A program made the position numbers and the translations under genes. Under the pieces are notes generated by a model, which was not told where the DNA came from, made no database searches, and saw only the letters and a program-made list of their open reading frames with translations. A DNA stretch of 47,805 nucleotides from NCBI GenBank assembly GCA_900318265.1, contig ONKA01000016.1:1-47805 (forward strand), read 5' to 3'. The DNA comes from an uncultured Bacteroidales bacterium (lineage in GTDB: Bacteria; Bacteroidota; Bacteroidia; Bacteroidales; F082). The first letter of the stretch is position 1. Every line of letters begins with the position of its first letter. This document shows positions 32,112 to 38,907 of the stretch, in pieces.

Positions 32112-33908
32112 TTAATAGCGCACGATGCGCTCTGTATGGCTCCCTACTCGCAGCATATACACGCCTGGAGTTAGATGAGGTTTGAGGATGATACCCTCAC
32201 CGCTGTCAAAGGTACAAGTCTCAGAAAACACTTTCCTACCCATGACGTCATAAATGGCTACCTCTTGCGCCTTAACATCATCAGTCCACCCGAGGAGATG
32301 TATCTCATCTTCGAAAGGATTGGGATAGCAGGCAACCCTAAATGAGGTCTCCCCAACAGCAAGATAATCCCTGATTTCCTCGATGAAATACTCATGGCGT
32401 CGACGCATAAATTCGTCAGCCATCTCCATATCCGTAAACCATCGGTTCATGCTCCAAGGAAAATGGAACCGATGATATTGGTCTTCAGCTTCACCTTCAA
32501 CGAGTTGACGGTATTCGTCCAATAACGATTTCATGAAATCATACCCGAAATAAGTATGTGATAGCTCATTGTAACGCTTGCAGAGCTGGAATCTGAACTC
32601 CTTGTTCTCCAAGAAATGGCTCAATACCACGCTATTACCTCCCGAATGGAGCGCATGGTCGAGCGCTTGGTACTCGACACGTGAAAAACAGCCATCACCG
32701 TCGTAAAACATCATCCGAAATGGTCTTCCAGGGGCCAATTGACCAATTTTCACATTGTTACCAGGCCAGTCCAAATTGGCAGTAAAAGTCTCCAATAGAA
32801 TATAGTCGATAAAACTAGGCACATCCATGTGCGCGAAAGCATAGGCTGAGTCTTCGGGTTGGGTCAAGTCGGCATTCGAAATGAACGAATAAAAACTACG
32901 CCATTCTGTGATGTCGCCATAATTGGGAACGCCCCAATACTTGATAATGGCTATGCTGTCGAGGTCGGCATTGTAATGCTCTTTAAGATAATGCTCATCG
33001 GCAGACTCCTCCAAGGTGTAGATGCCCCAATACTCACCATTGATGAACACGACAGTCTGCCTTACCGACATCGCATCAATATTCAGTTTACCGGCCACCT
33101 TTTGAGAAAGATAGTCAGTGCCACCCATCTGCAGCCAGTTGCTACAACGATATGGGTGCAAGCAGAAATTCTTGTACTTGACTATTGGCGAGTCCTTGAA
33201 AAACCGAAACAAGAAATGCTTCTTTCCATACTCCTCGCGGGCATAGAGTTTCATGCCTTTTTGCTGGAACCATCGCGAAGCATTTCCATGCGTGCGCATA
33301 CCGCAAAGCTGATTGATGCCCGTGTTATCGGGCTCATAAAACTCCATGTTGATTTGGCGTTCCCATTCAATGCCTTTCATCCTGTAGTTGCCCGTATGCG
33401 TCGAGTCGGCAGGATCGTAAAGGGCGCCTGGGATGAAGTTGCCCGTCTCGTAGTCGAACAGCGACAAGGAATCGGCCATGATCGACAACACCGGCATGCC
33501 ATGAAGGTCGCAATCGAGCGAACGGATGAAATAGGAGTTACTGACCACCTGGCTCACGCAGCTGTCATTTTGGTCGAAGGCCGCCGCACGAATGACGATG
33601 CCTCGTTTGATGTCATCAGGCAGATAAAACTGCGACGGGATGGTGTTGTTAATGGTGTAGATGTTCGACTTTGAAAACATGGAAGCATTCAAAGTCATGG
33701 CACCTTCATAACGCGGCGATTGTGCCGTAGGACAACTGCCGTTGGTGGTATAACGGATATGGTTTTGCGGATTGGTATTGCTGAGTCTCAAAGCGAACAC
33801 GTTGTCGTAGATCCCGCCTTGGACCGAAAAGAGGACCGTATCGTTTTGGGCTTTAGCACCAAAAACGATCAACATAGCGAATAGTATGAAACAGAAGCGT
33901 TTGCGCAT
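32112..33908 (-). CDS. CotH kinase-like secreted protein with T9SS sorting tail
   Basis: 598 residues from the ATG at 33908; an upstream in-frame start would translate the palindromic repeat and is rejected. A signal peptide (FCFILFAMLIVFGAKAQ) precedes a short beta region with RYTTNGSCP, resembling a chitobiase/FN3-like domain. The CotH domain follows (~160-490), with GMRTHGNASRW, the SADEHYLKEHYN segment, NNVKIGQ and FMMFYDGDGCF-like metal/active-site residues (PFRMMFYDGDGCF). The C-terminal ~75 residues carry the T9SS type A pattern (ACYPNPFEDEIHLLG...GVYMLRVG...ERIVRY), so it is exported across the outer membrane. CotH proteins are atypical protein kinases in spore formers; the substrate here is unknown. 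Confidence 0.85.
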   Translation of the reverse strand: MRKRFCFILFAMLIVFGAKAQNDTVLFSVQGGIYDNVFALRLSNTNPQNHIRYTTNGSCPTAQSPRYEGAMTLNASMFSKSNIYTINNTIPSQFYLPDDIKRGIVIRAAAFDQNDSCVSQVVSNSYFIRSLDCDLHGMPVLSIMADSLSLFDYETGNFIPGALYDPADSTHTGNYRMKGIEWERQINMEFYEPDNTGINQLCGMRTHGNASRWFQQKGMKLYAREEYGKKHFLFRFFKDSPIVKYKNFCLHPYRCSNWLQMGGTDYLSQKVAGKLNIDAMSVRQTVVFINGEYWGIYTLEESADEHYLKEHYNADLDSIAIIKYWGVPNYGDITEWRSFYSFISNADLTQPEDSAYAFAHMDVPSFIDYILLETFTANLDWPGNNVKIGQLAPGRPFRMMFYDGDGCFSRVEYQALDHALHSGGNSVVLSHFLENKEFRFQLCKRYNELSHTYFGYDFMKSLLDEYRQLVEGEAEDQYHRFHFPWSMNRWFTDMEMADEFMRRRHEYFIEEIRDYLAVGETSFRVACYPNPFEDEIHLLGWTDDVKAQEVAIYDVMGRKVFSETCTFDSGEGIILKPHLTPGVYMLRVGSHTERIVRY

Positions 33909-33929
33909 AACGTTGCAATAACGTTGCAA
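33909..33929 (-). repeat. Tandem AACGTTGCAA direct repeat in the CotH leader
   Basis: AACGTTGCAA occurs at 33909-33918 and again at 33920-33929, immediately between the -7 box and the CotH start codon. Two close copies of a near-palindromic 10-mer could be an operator or part of the untranslated leader. Nothing else in the window matches it. Confidence 0.4.
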
Positions 33930-33934
33930 AAATA
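33927..33934 (-). promoter_or_regulatory. Bacteroidetes -7 box for the CotH gene
   Basis: Reads TATTTTTG on the minus strand, about 18 bases ahead of the start codon at 33908, and supports that start. Confidence 0.6.
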
Positions 33935-33943
33935 CAAAAAAAT

Positions 33944-33971
33944 GTAGAGACGCAGCGTGCTGCGTCTCTAC
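33944..33971. repeat. GTAGAGACG palindrome, copy 7 (intergenic)
   Basis: 28 bp with centre CAGCGTGCTG and arms GTAGAGACG/CGTCTCTAC. It is the only copy outside a coding region, lying between the S46 gene end (33997) and the CotH promoter. Confidence 0.9.
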
Positions 33972-33996
33972 AATTGATTTCATTAAAATCTATCAA

Positions 33997-36210
33997 TTAG
34001 ATTTTTTCCTCTTCCACGCGCAGCGGCTTGGGTTCGCCTCTGCGGATGTCGAGTTCGTTGATGAGGTTGGTGGCACCAGCGTACTTGTCGATGATGAAAA
34101 GCACATAGCGCACGTCCACGTTGATGGTACGCTGCAGTTTGGGCTCAAAGTTGACGTCGCCGCTCATGGCTTCCCAGTTGCCGTCGAAGGCGAGGCCGAT
34201 GAGTTCGCCCTTGCCGTTCATGATGGGGCTACCAGAGTTACCACCCGTGATGTCGTTGGTCGACAGGAAGCAAACAACGAGTTCGCCGTTGTCGTCAGCG
34301 TATGCACCGAAGTCCTTCTTCTCGATGAGTTCGATGAGGCGCTTGGGGGCGTCAAACTCGTAGTCGCCAGGCACATACTTCTCAAGGATACCGTTAGCGG
34401 TGCAGATGTAGTCGTAATGCACGGCGTCGGCAGGCATGTAGTCCTGCACCGAGCCGTAGCTCATACGCATCGTCGAGTTGGCATCGGGATAGAGGCTCTT
34501 GCCAGGTTGAGTGGCGGCGTAGTACTCGCGCAGACCCTTCACGAAGACGTGGTCGTTCTCACTCACAGTCTGCATAGCCTGACGATAGGCACCCACATTT
34601 TGCATGATGGCTTCCATCATCGAGGTGTTCATGATGTATGCATAATCCTTACCGATCTTCTTGGGGCTGGGCTTGGCCAAGAAAGCCTTGATGCTCTCAG
34701 GAGTGGCGAAGATGGACTTGGTGTAGACCTCCTCGGTGAAAGCGTCGATATCGCCCTTGAATTTCTTGTCGATGATGCTATAGATTTCAGGCAGTTCATC
34801 GGCCTTGAAGGCATTCTTGTAGATCTTCAACATCTCGGCAAAGGTCTTCTTCTCCACCTGAGGGTCGGTCTCGGCGAAGAGCTCGTCCACATTCATCTGT
34901 TGGAGCATCATCAGTGCCATGGCTTCGGCATCCTTGTCCTTGTCCATGTAGGCTTGATAATAGGAACCGAACTGTGCAGCGATGCCAGCGGCACCCACGT
35001 TGGCAACAAAGTTAGGATAATAGATATACTTGGCCACATTACCAAGGTTCTTGTAGGCCTCTTTCAGGTTCGGCAGGGCGTTCTTGTATTCGGTCTTATT
35101 GTTCTTGTTCACCCAGTTGGTGAAGTCTTTCTCCAAGGCAACCTTGCTCTCGCTGACCTTGTTCTTGCGGAGCATCTTGCACTGGCCGATGAAGTTCTTC
35201 CAAGTGTTGGCTAAACCAGCGTGGTTGTCGGCATACATCAGGTTGATGTGTTCGTCCACCTTCATGTATTCTTCCATCACTTCGAGTTCCTTGCCAAAAA
35301 TGTCGATAATGGTGGGATAGAAAGTGTCCACATTGTAGTCGATACCATAGCTCGACATGTAACGCTCGGTGCTGCCAGGGAAACCCCAAATCATGGTGAA
35401 GTCGTCCTTCTGCACGCCATCGAGGCTGATGGGCAGGTGGTGCTTGGGCGTCAGCGGCACATTGTCCTTGCTGTAGGCGGCAGGTTGACCATCTTTGCCA
35501 GCATAAACGCGGAAGATGCTGAAGTCGCCAGTGTGACGAGGCCACATCCAGTTGTCGGTGTCGCCACCGAACTTACCAATCGAAGAGTTGGCCACACCAA
35601 CGAGACGCACATCCGGGAACACTTGATAGACAAACATGTAGTACTCGTTGCCCTCAAAGAAACCCTTGATGACGGGGTTGTACTTGCCATCTTCCGAAGC
35701 AGCAGTTTCCAACTCCTTGATTTTCTTACGGATGGCAGCCTGCTGATCCTGATAGTCCATATCGTCGGTCACCACACCGAGGATGTCCTTGGTGACATCT
35801 TCCATGCGGATGAGGAAGCTGGCGGTCATTTCGGGGGCGGGCAGTTCCTCGCCGTAGTTCTTGGCCCAGAAGCCGTCGCGGAGATAGTCATGTTGATCGG
35901 AGCTGAGTTTTTGGATGGCGCCATAGCCACAGTGGTGGTTGGTGAAGAGCAAACCGTGTTCGCTCACGATTTCACCTGTGCAGAAGAAGCCACGCGGTTG
36001 GGCTTCGCTACCGAGACCCACGATGGCGTCTTTCAGACTGCTGTGGTTGATGCTGTAAAGCTCTTCAGGGGTCAGTTGAAGACCCATCTTCTGCATGTCA
36101 ACATAATTCAGGCGCTCGACGAACATCGGGAGCCACATGCCTTCATCGGCATACACGCGGCCAACCGAAACGAGGATGGCCATTGCAATGATTCCTAATA
36201 CTTTTTTCAT
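33997..36210 (-). CDS. S46 family dipeptidyl peptidase (DPP7-like)
   Basis: 737 residues with a signal peptide (to about residue 21, GRVYADEG). The serine-peptidase triad segments are FTNHHCGYGAIQ (His, ~85), GGDTDNWMWPRHTGDFSIF (Asp, ~225) and the nucleophile motif TGGNSGSPIMNG (Ser ~655). Counting 18 residues on from that Ser lands on Gly (FDGNWEAMSGD). In characterised enzymes of this family Gly at that position goes with DPP7 (hydrophobic P1) and Arg with DPP11 (acidic P1), so DPP7-like specificity is inferred. It removes N-terminal dipeptides from peptides in the periplasm or at the surface. It lies 32 bases downstream of the C69 dipeptidase on the same strand, a sensible peptide-use operon. 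Confidence 0.93.
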   Translation of the reverse strand: MKKVLGIIAMAILVSVGRVYADEGMWLPMFVERLNYVDMQKMGLQLTPEELYSINHSSLKDAIVGLGSEAQPRGFFCTGEIVSEHGLLFTNHHCGYGAIQKLSSDQHDYLRDGFWAKNYGEELPAPEMTASFLIRMEDVTKDILGVVTDDMDYQDQQAAIRKKIKELETAASEDGKYNPVIKGFFEGNEYYMFVYQVFPDVRLVGVANSSIGKFGGDTDNWMWPRHTGDFSIFRVYAGKDGQPAAYSKDNVPLTPKHHLPISLDGVQKDDFTMIWGFPGSTERYMSSYGIDYNVDTFYPTIIDIFGKELEVMEEYMKVDEHINLMYADNHAGLANTWKNFIGQCKMLRKNKVSESKVALEKDFTNWVNKNNKTEYKNALPNLKEAYKNLGNVAKYIYYPNFVANVGAAGIAAQFGSYYQAYMDKDKDAEAMALMMLQQMNVDELFAETDPQVEKKTFAEMLKIYKNAFKADELPEIYSIIDKKFKGDIDAFTEEVYTKSIFATPESIKAFLAKPSPKKIGKDYAYIMNTSMMEAIMQNVGAYRQAMQTVSENDHVFVKGLREYYAATQPGKSLYPDANSTMRMSYGSVQDYMPADAVHYDYICTANGILEKYVPGDYEFDAPKRLIELIEKKDFGAYADDNGELVVCFLSTNDITGGNSGSPIMNGKGELIGLAFDGNWEAMSGDVNFEPKLQRTINVDVRYVLFIIDKYAGATNLINELDIRRGEPKPLRVEEEKI

Positions 36211-36242
36211 TGATTGATGATAGTTTATTATGATTTGAAAAA

Positions 36243-37985
36243 TTAATATGCTTTATACTTGTCACCCGTCTTCTCGATGAGGATGCGATAGTACTCTTCG
36301 CTATATTTCGGGTGTTCACTCTTGATGGGCGTATATTTCTGTCCGGGTTTGTCGGGTTGGGCGGTGTTCAGGTTACCGTCCACATATTTCATAAACAGCT
36401 CATGATAGAACTGTTTCCACATCTGGGTCAGCTTGCTGGCCTGGTTGCAGGAGAACTCGGTCAATTCCTTCACTTGAGCCTCTCTACCTTTGATGGTGTT
36501 GACACGTTCATCCAAGGCAGGGATTTCCTTTTCCACCCAGCTGGTCTCCAACTGATGTTGACGCTCACGAATCTCGGGATGGATGTAGTTGTATTTGGTA
36601 TAGGCCCAGTTGCTCATCTGGTTGAAGGTCCAGAAGGCGGAGGTCTCAGACCACTCGCTCATCGAGCCATTGCCTTCGCGGAAGCACTCGGGAATCTCAG
36701 TCATGCAAGTGTACATCGGGCAGTAGACGCAGTTGTCGGTGTCGTCGACACCAAACCAAATGATGCCGCCGATGGGCCATTCCAGGTAACCACGGCTTTG
36801 GGCCACGAAGCTGAAGCCCGTCTGCTGGGTGGCAGTGGTACGCTCGTGCACGTATGTCACACCGTCGACTTCCCAGTCCATGGGACGCCAGCGATAAGGG
36901 CAATGGAACGGACCAGCGCCCACGTCTTGCGACATGTCGAGGTCGGTGCCTTCGAGATGGTCGCGCATGAAGTCCATCATGTCGAGCACGCTCACCTTCT
37001 TGTTGGGCTTCACCCAAAGAGGCATGCGGTTGGTCGGGAAGTTGTCGGGGGTCTGGCACATGCCAGCCTTGTAGGGTTGGGCGCGCTTGATGTCGCGACC
37101 CGTGGCGTAACCCCAATAGTCCTTCATGTTGTCGGTCACCTTATTGAACATAGCCCACACGCGCAGGTCGCAGAAACGGGCACCATCGAAAGTGACAGGA
37201 TTGTAGACATCAGAGAAGGAGAATTTGTCGTCTGGACCATCATAAAGCTTGGCTTGCTTGGCAAAGCTGATGACATCGTCGGCATAGACGCAGTCAATGT
37301 TCGGGTCTTTCAGCAGCTTGTCAATGTTCTTGAAGGTGATGCTGGTCTTGCACTTGCGTGAGGCCAAGGGGAAGGTGGTGATACGCGCTTGGTTGGCGTG
37401 ACCGCTCACATAACCATCGGGGATACGGCGGGCCACCCAAACAGCACCTTTGTTGTGTTTGCCTTTGCCAATCATCTCAAGGATCCAGCACTCTTCGGTG
37501 TCGGAGATGGAGAATGACTCACCTTCGCTGACATAGCCGTAGTTGGCTACCAGTTCGCCCATGCATTTGATGGCTTCGCGGGCGGTCTTGGCACGCTGCA
37601 GCGTGATGTAAATCAGGCTACCGTAGTCGATGATGCCGGGGCCTTCCCAAAGGCTTTCGATGCCGCCGTAGGTCGTTTCACCGATAGCGAGTTGCCATTC
37701 GTTCATATTGCCGACCACGTTGTAGGTATGAGCCACTTGGGGGATTTGTCCACGGAACATGCCGCCGTCCCAGTCGTAGACGTCAAGCATGGCGCCAGCG
37801 GGCCAGTCTTGGGCGGGATAGTGATAGAGTTCACCATACAGCACGTGACTATCGGCAGCATAGCTGATCATGCAGGAGCCATCGGTCGAAGCACTTTTGG
37901 TAATCAAGAAGTTAGTGCAGGCGTTGGCTTTTCCGAAACAAAAAACGAGAGCCAAAGCCAGGATTGCAGTGAATACTTTTTTCAT
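36243..37985 (-). CDS. C69 family dipeptidase
   Basis: 580 residues. The signal peptide (ALALVFCFGKANA) is followed directly by CTNFLITKSAS. In C69 (PepD-like, Ntn-hydrolase) enzymes the catalytic Cys is exposed at the N-terminus after processing, and here it is residue 23. Other family blocks are YGELYHYPAQDWPAGA, ETTYGGIESLWEGPGIIDYG and WVARRIPDGYVSGHANQARI. The C-terminal half includes RPMDWEVDGVTYVHERTTATQQTG-type sequence typical of exported Bacteroidetes members. It would split dipeptides such as those released by the S46 enzyme 32 bases downstream. A -7 box lies at 38024-38031. Confidence 0.9.
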   Translation of the reverse strand: MKKVFTAILALALVFCFGKANACTNFLITKSASTDGSCMISYAADSHVLYGELYHYPAQDWPAGAMLDVYDWDGGMFRGQIPQVAHTYNVVGNMNEWQLAIGETTYGGIESLWEGPGIIDYGSLIYITLQRAKTAREAIKCMGELVANYGYVSEGESFSISDTEECWILEMIGKGKHNKGAVWVARRIPDGYVSGHANQARITTFPLASRKCKTSITFKNIDKLLKDPNIDCVYADDVISFAKQAKLYDGPDDKFSFSDVYNPVTFDGARFCDLRVWAMFNKVTDNMKDYWGYATGRDIKRAQPYKAGMCQTPDNFPTNRMPLWVKPNKKVSVLDMMDFMRDHLEGTDLDMSQDVGAGPFHCPYRWRPMDWEVDGVTYVHERTTATQQTGFSFVAQSRGYLEWPIGGIIWFGVDDTDNCVYCPMYTCMTEIPECFREGNGSMSEWSETSAFWTFNQMSNWAYTKYNYIHPEIRERQHQLETSWVEKEIPALDERVNTIKGREAQVKELTEFSCNQASKLTQMWKQFYHELFMKYVDGNLNTAQPDKPGQKYTPIKSEHPKYSEEYYRILIEKTGDKYKAY

Positions 37986-38023
37986 AGGATATTAGATTAA
38001 TCGATGATTACAAAATGGGGCTA

Positions 38024-38031
38024 CAAAGATA
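38024..38031 (-). promoter_or_regulatory. Bacteroidetes -7 box for the C69/S46 operon
   Basis: Reads TATCTTTG on the minus strand, about 39 bases before the C69 start codon at 37985. Confidence 0.55.
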
Positions 38032-38077
38032 GTAAAATGTTTCTTTAGGAAGTGCTGATTTGCATAATTGTTTTTTG

Positions 38078-38152
38078 ACTATGGCTTATGACAATGACTA
38101 TGACCGCTTCAACTTCGATGAAAAGGTCATAGTCATAGTCAACGGCCATAGT
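38078..38152. repeat. Long hairpin at the start of the small AT-rich gene
   Basis: Left arm 38078-38105 (ACTATGGC...ATGACTATGACC) and right arm 38125-38152 (GGTCATAGTCAT...GGCCATAGT) pair over most of 28 bases with a 19-base loop. If the downstream gene starts at 38081, this is translated as its first 25 residues; if it starts at 38297 it is upstream regulatory or mobile sequence. Confidence 0.75.
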
Positions 38153-38776
38153 ATAGAAATAATCTTTAAGATAATAAAAACCAACAATATATCCGACAGC
38201 AAACGACAACAAACGACTACTGTCGACTACAAACGTTTAATCAACGGTTTAGTATTGCCGAATGGTTTTTCTTTGCAGCGAGAAAACGAAATAGATATGA
38301 CAGACAAGAAAGCATTTGATAGAGAGCATCAATCCAAAATACCTTTTGAGGAATTGGTCAATCTCATTAACCAAAAGTGTGACTATAAGTTTGCCATCAT
38401 CGATAATGAGGTTGATGAAGAACTTATGGCCATGGCTCGAAAGGAAGGCATTGATTTGTATGGGTATAAACATGTGATTGAGACTTCAGGAGTGAGACAT
38501 TCTGAATCACGGCATGGAAACAAAAGCAATGACAGAAATCCACTGACCATCGAAGACTACCTCCTTATTCCTTACATTATCAAATATCGTGACAAGGTGG
38601 AGTTCTCCAACAAGAAAACCAAATTACATGGATTGAAAACTATTGTTTATCGGAAAACCGTTGGCAATCTTTATGTTTATGTTGAAGAAATCCGTATCGG
38701 AAGAAACAAAAGTCTCGCTTTTCAAACACTTTATAAAAGAACAATAAGAAAAGCCTCCCGGCAAAGGGAGGCTTAG
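38081..38776 (+). CDS. Small AT-rich protein, possible PBECR-like nuclease domain
   Basis: 231 residues from the first ATG (38081), or 159 from the ATG at 38297 (MTDKKAFDREHQ). The first 25 residues of the longer form are the translation of a long hairpin, so the shorter start may be the real one. The C-terminal part (LTIEDYLLIPYIIKYRDKVEF...LKTIVYRKTVGNLYVYVEEIRIGRNKSLAFQTLYK) resembles the phage-associated barnase/EndoU/colicin/RelE-like fold often found in polymorphic toxins and phage proteins. That is a weak, pattern-based match and no catalytic residues are assigned. About 35% GC by hand count suggests transfer. Its last codons coincide with a terminator-like hairpin (38751-38774). Confidence 0.55.
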   Translation: MAYDNDYDRFNFDEKVIVIVNGHSIEIIFKIIKTNNISDSKRQQTTTVDYKRLINGLVLPNGFSLQRENEIDMTDKKAFDREHQSKIPFEELVNLINQKCDYKFAIIDNEVDEELMAMARKEGIDLYGYKHVIETSGVRHSESRHGNKSNDRNPLTIEDYLLIPYIIKYRDKVEFSNKKTKLHGLKTIVYRKTVGNLYVYVEEIRIGRNKSLAFQTLYKRTIRKASRQREA

Positions 38777-38866
38777 CTTGTTATCGCGGGGGGTGTCGTG
38801 CTTCTTGGCCCGTCCCTCACGTCTTGATAATTCATTTGTTTTTCATTCCGTTTTCCGCGACCAACT
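38745..38866 (-). ncRNA. Candidate small RNA with its own promoter and terminator
   Basis: A minus-strand -7 box TATTTTTG (38872-38879) lies ~100 bases ahead of the minus-strand terminator (38751-38774), and no coding frame of note lies between. The predicted transcript starts near 38865. It contains complementary stretches TCGCGG (38860-38855) and CCGCGA (38789-38784) that would close a long stem around an AT-rich internal region, and then runs into the terminator. A rod with an open centre recalls 6S-like RNAs, including the 6S-Flavo type, but the sequence alone does not settle this. It could also act in cis on the gene whose 3' end it overlaps. Confidence 0.4.
38751..38774 (-). terminator. 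Intrinsic terminator on the minus strand
   Basis: A perfect 9-bp stem AAGCCTCCC/GGGAGGCTT with a six-base loop. On the minus strand it is followed by TTCTTATTGTTC, a T-rich tail; on the plus strand no T-tract follows. It therefore terminates a minus-strand transcript, the candidate small RNA described below, while overlapping the end of the plus-strand coding region. Confidence 0.6.
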
Positions 38867-38871
38867 GCCTG

Positions 38872-38879
38872 CAAAAATA
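38872..38879 (-). promoter_or_regulatory. Bacteroidetes -7 box for the candidate small RNA
   Basis: Reads TATTTTTG on the minus strand and points away from the helicase, with no minus-strand gene within 850 bases. It is the main evidence for a non-coding transcript here. Confidence 0.5.
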
Positions 38880-38907
38880 CAACAAATAATCAAATCCCGC
38901 CACAAAG

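Noticed and set aside
33909-33983. N-terminal extension of the CotH protein (MKSIVETQHAASLH...)
   Set aside because: It is the translation of palindrome copy 7 and of the promoter itself; the signal peptide begins only at the ATG at 33908.
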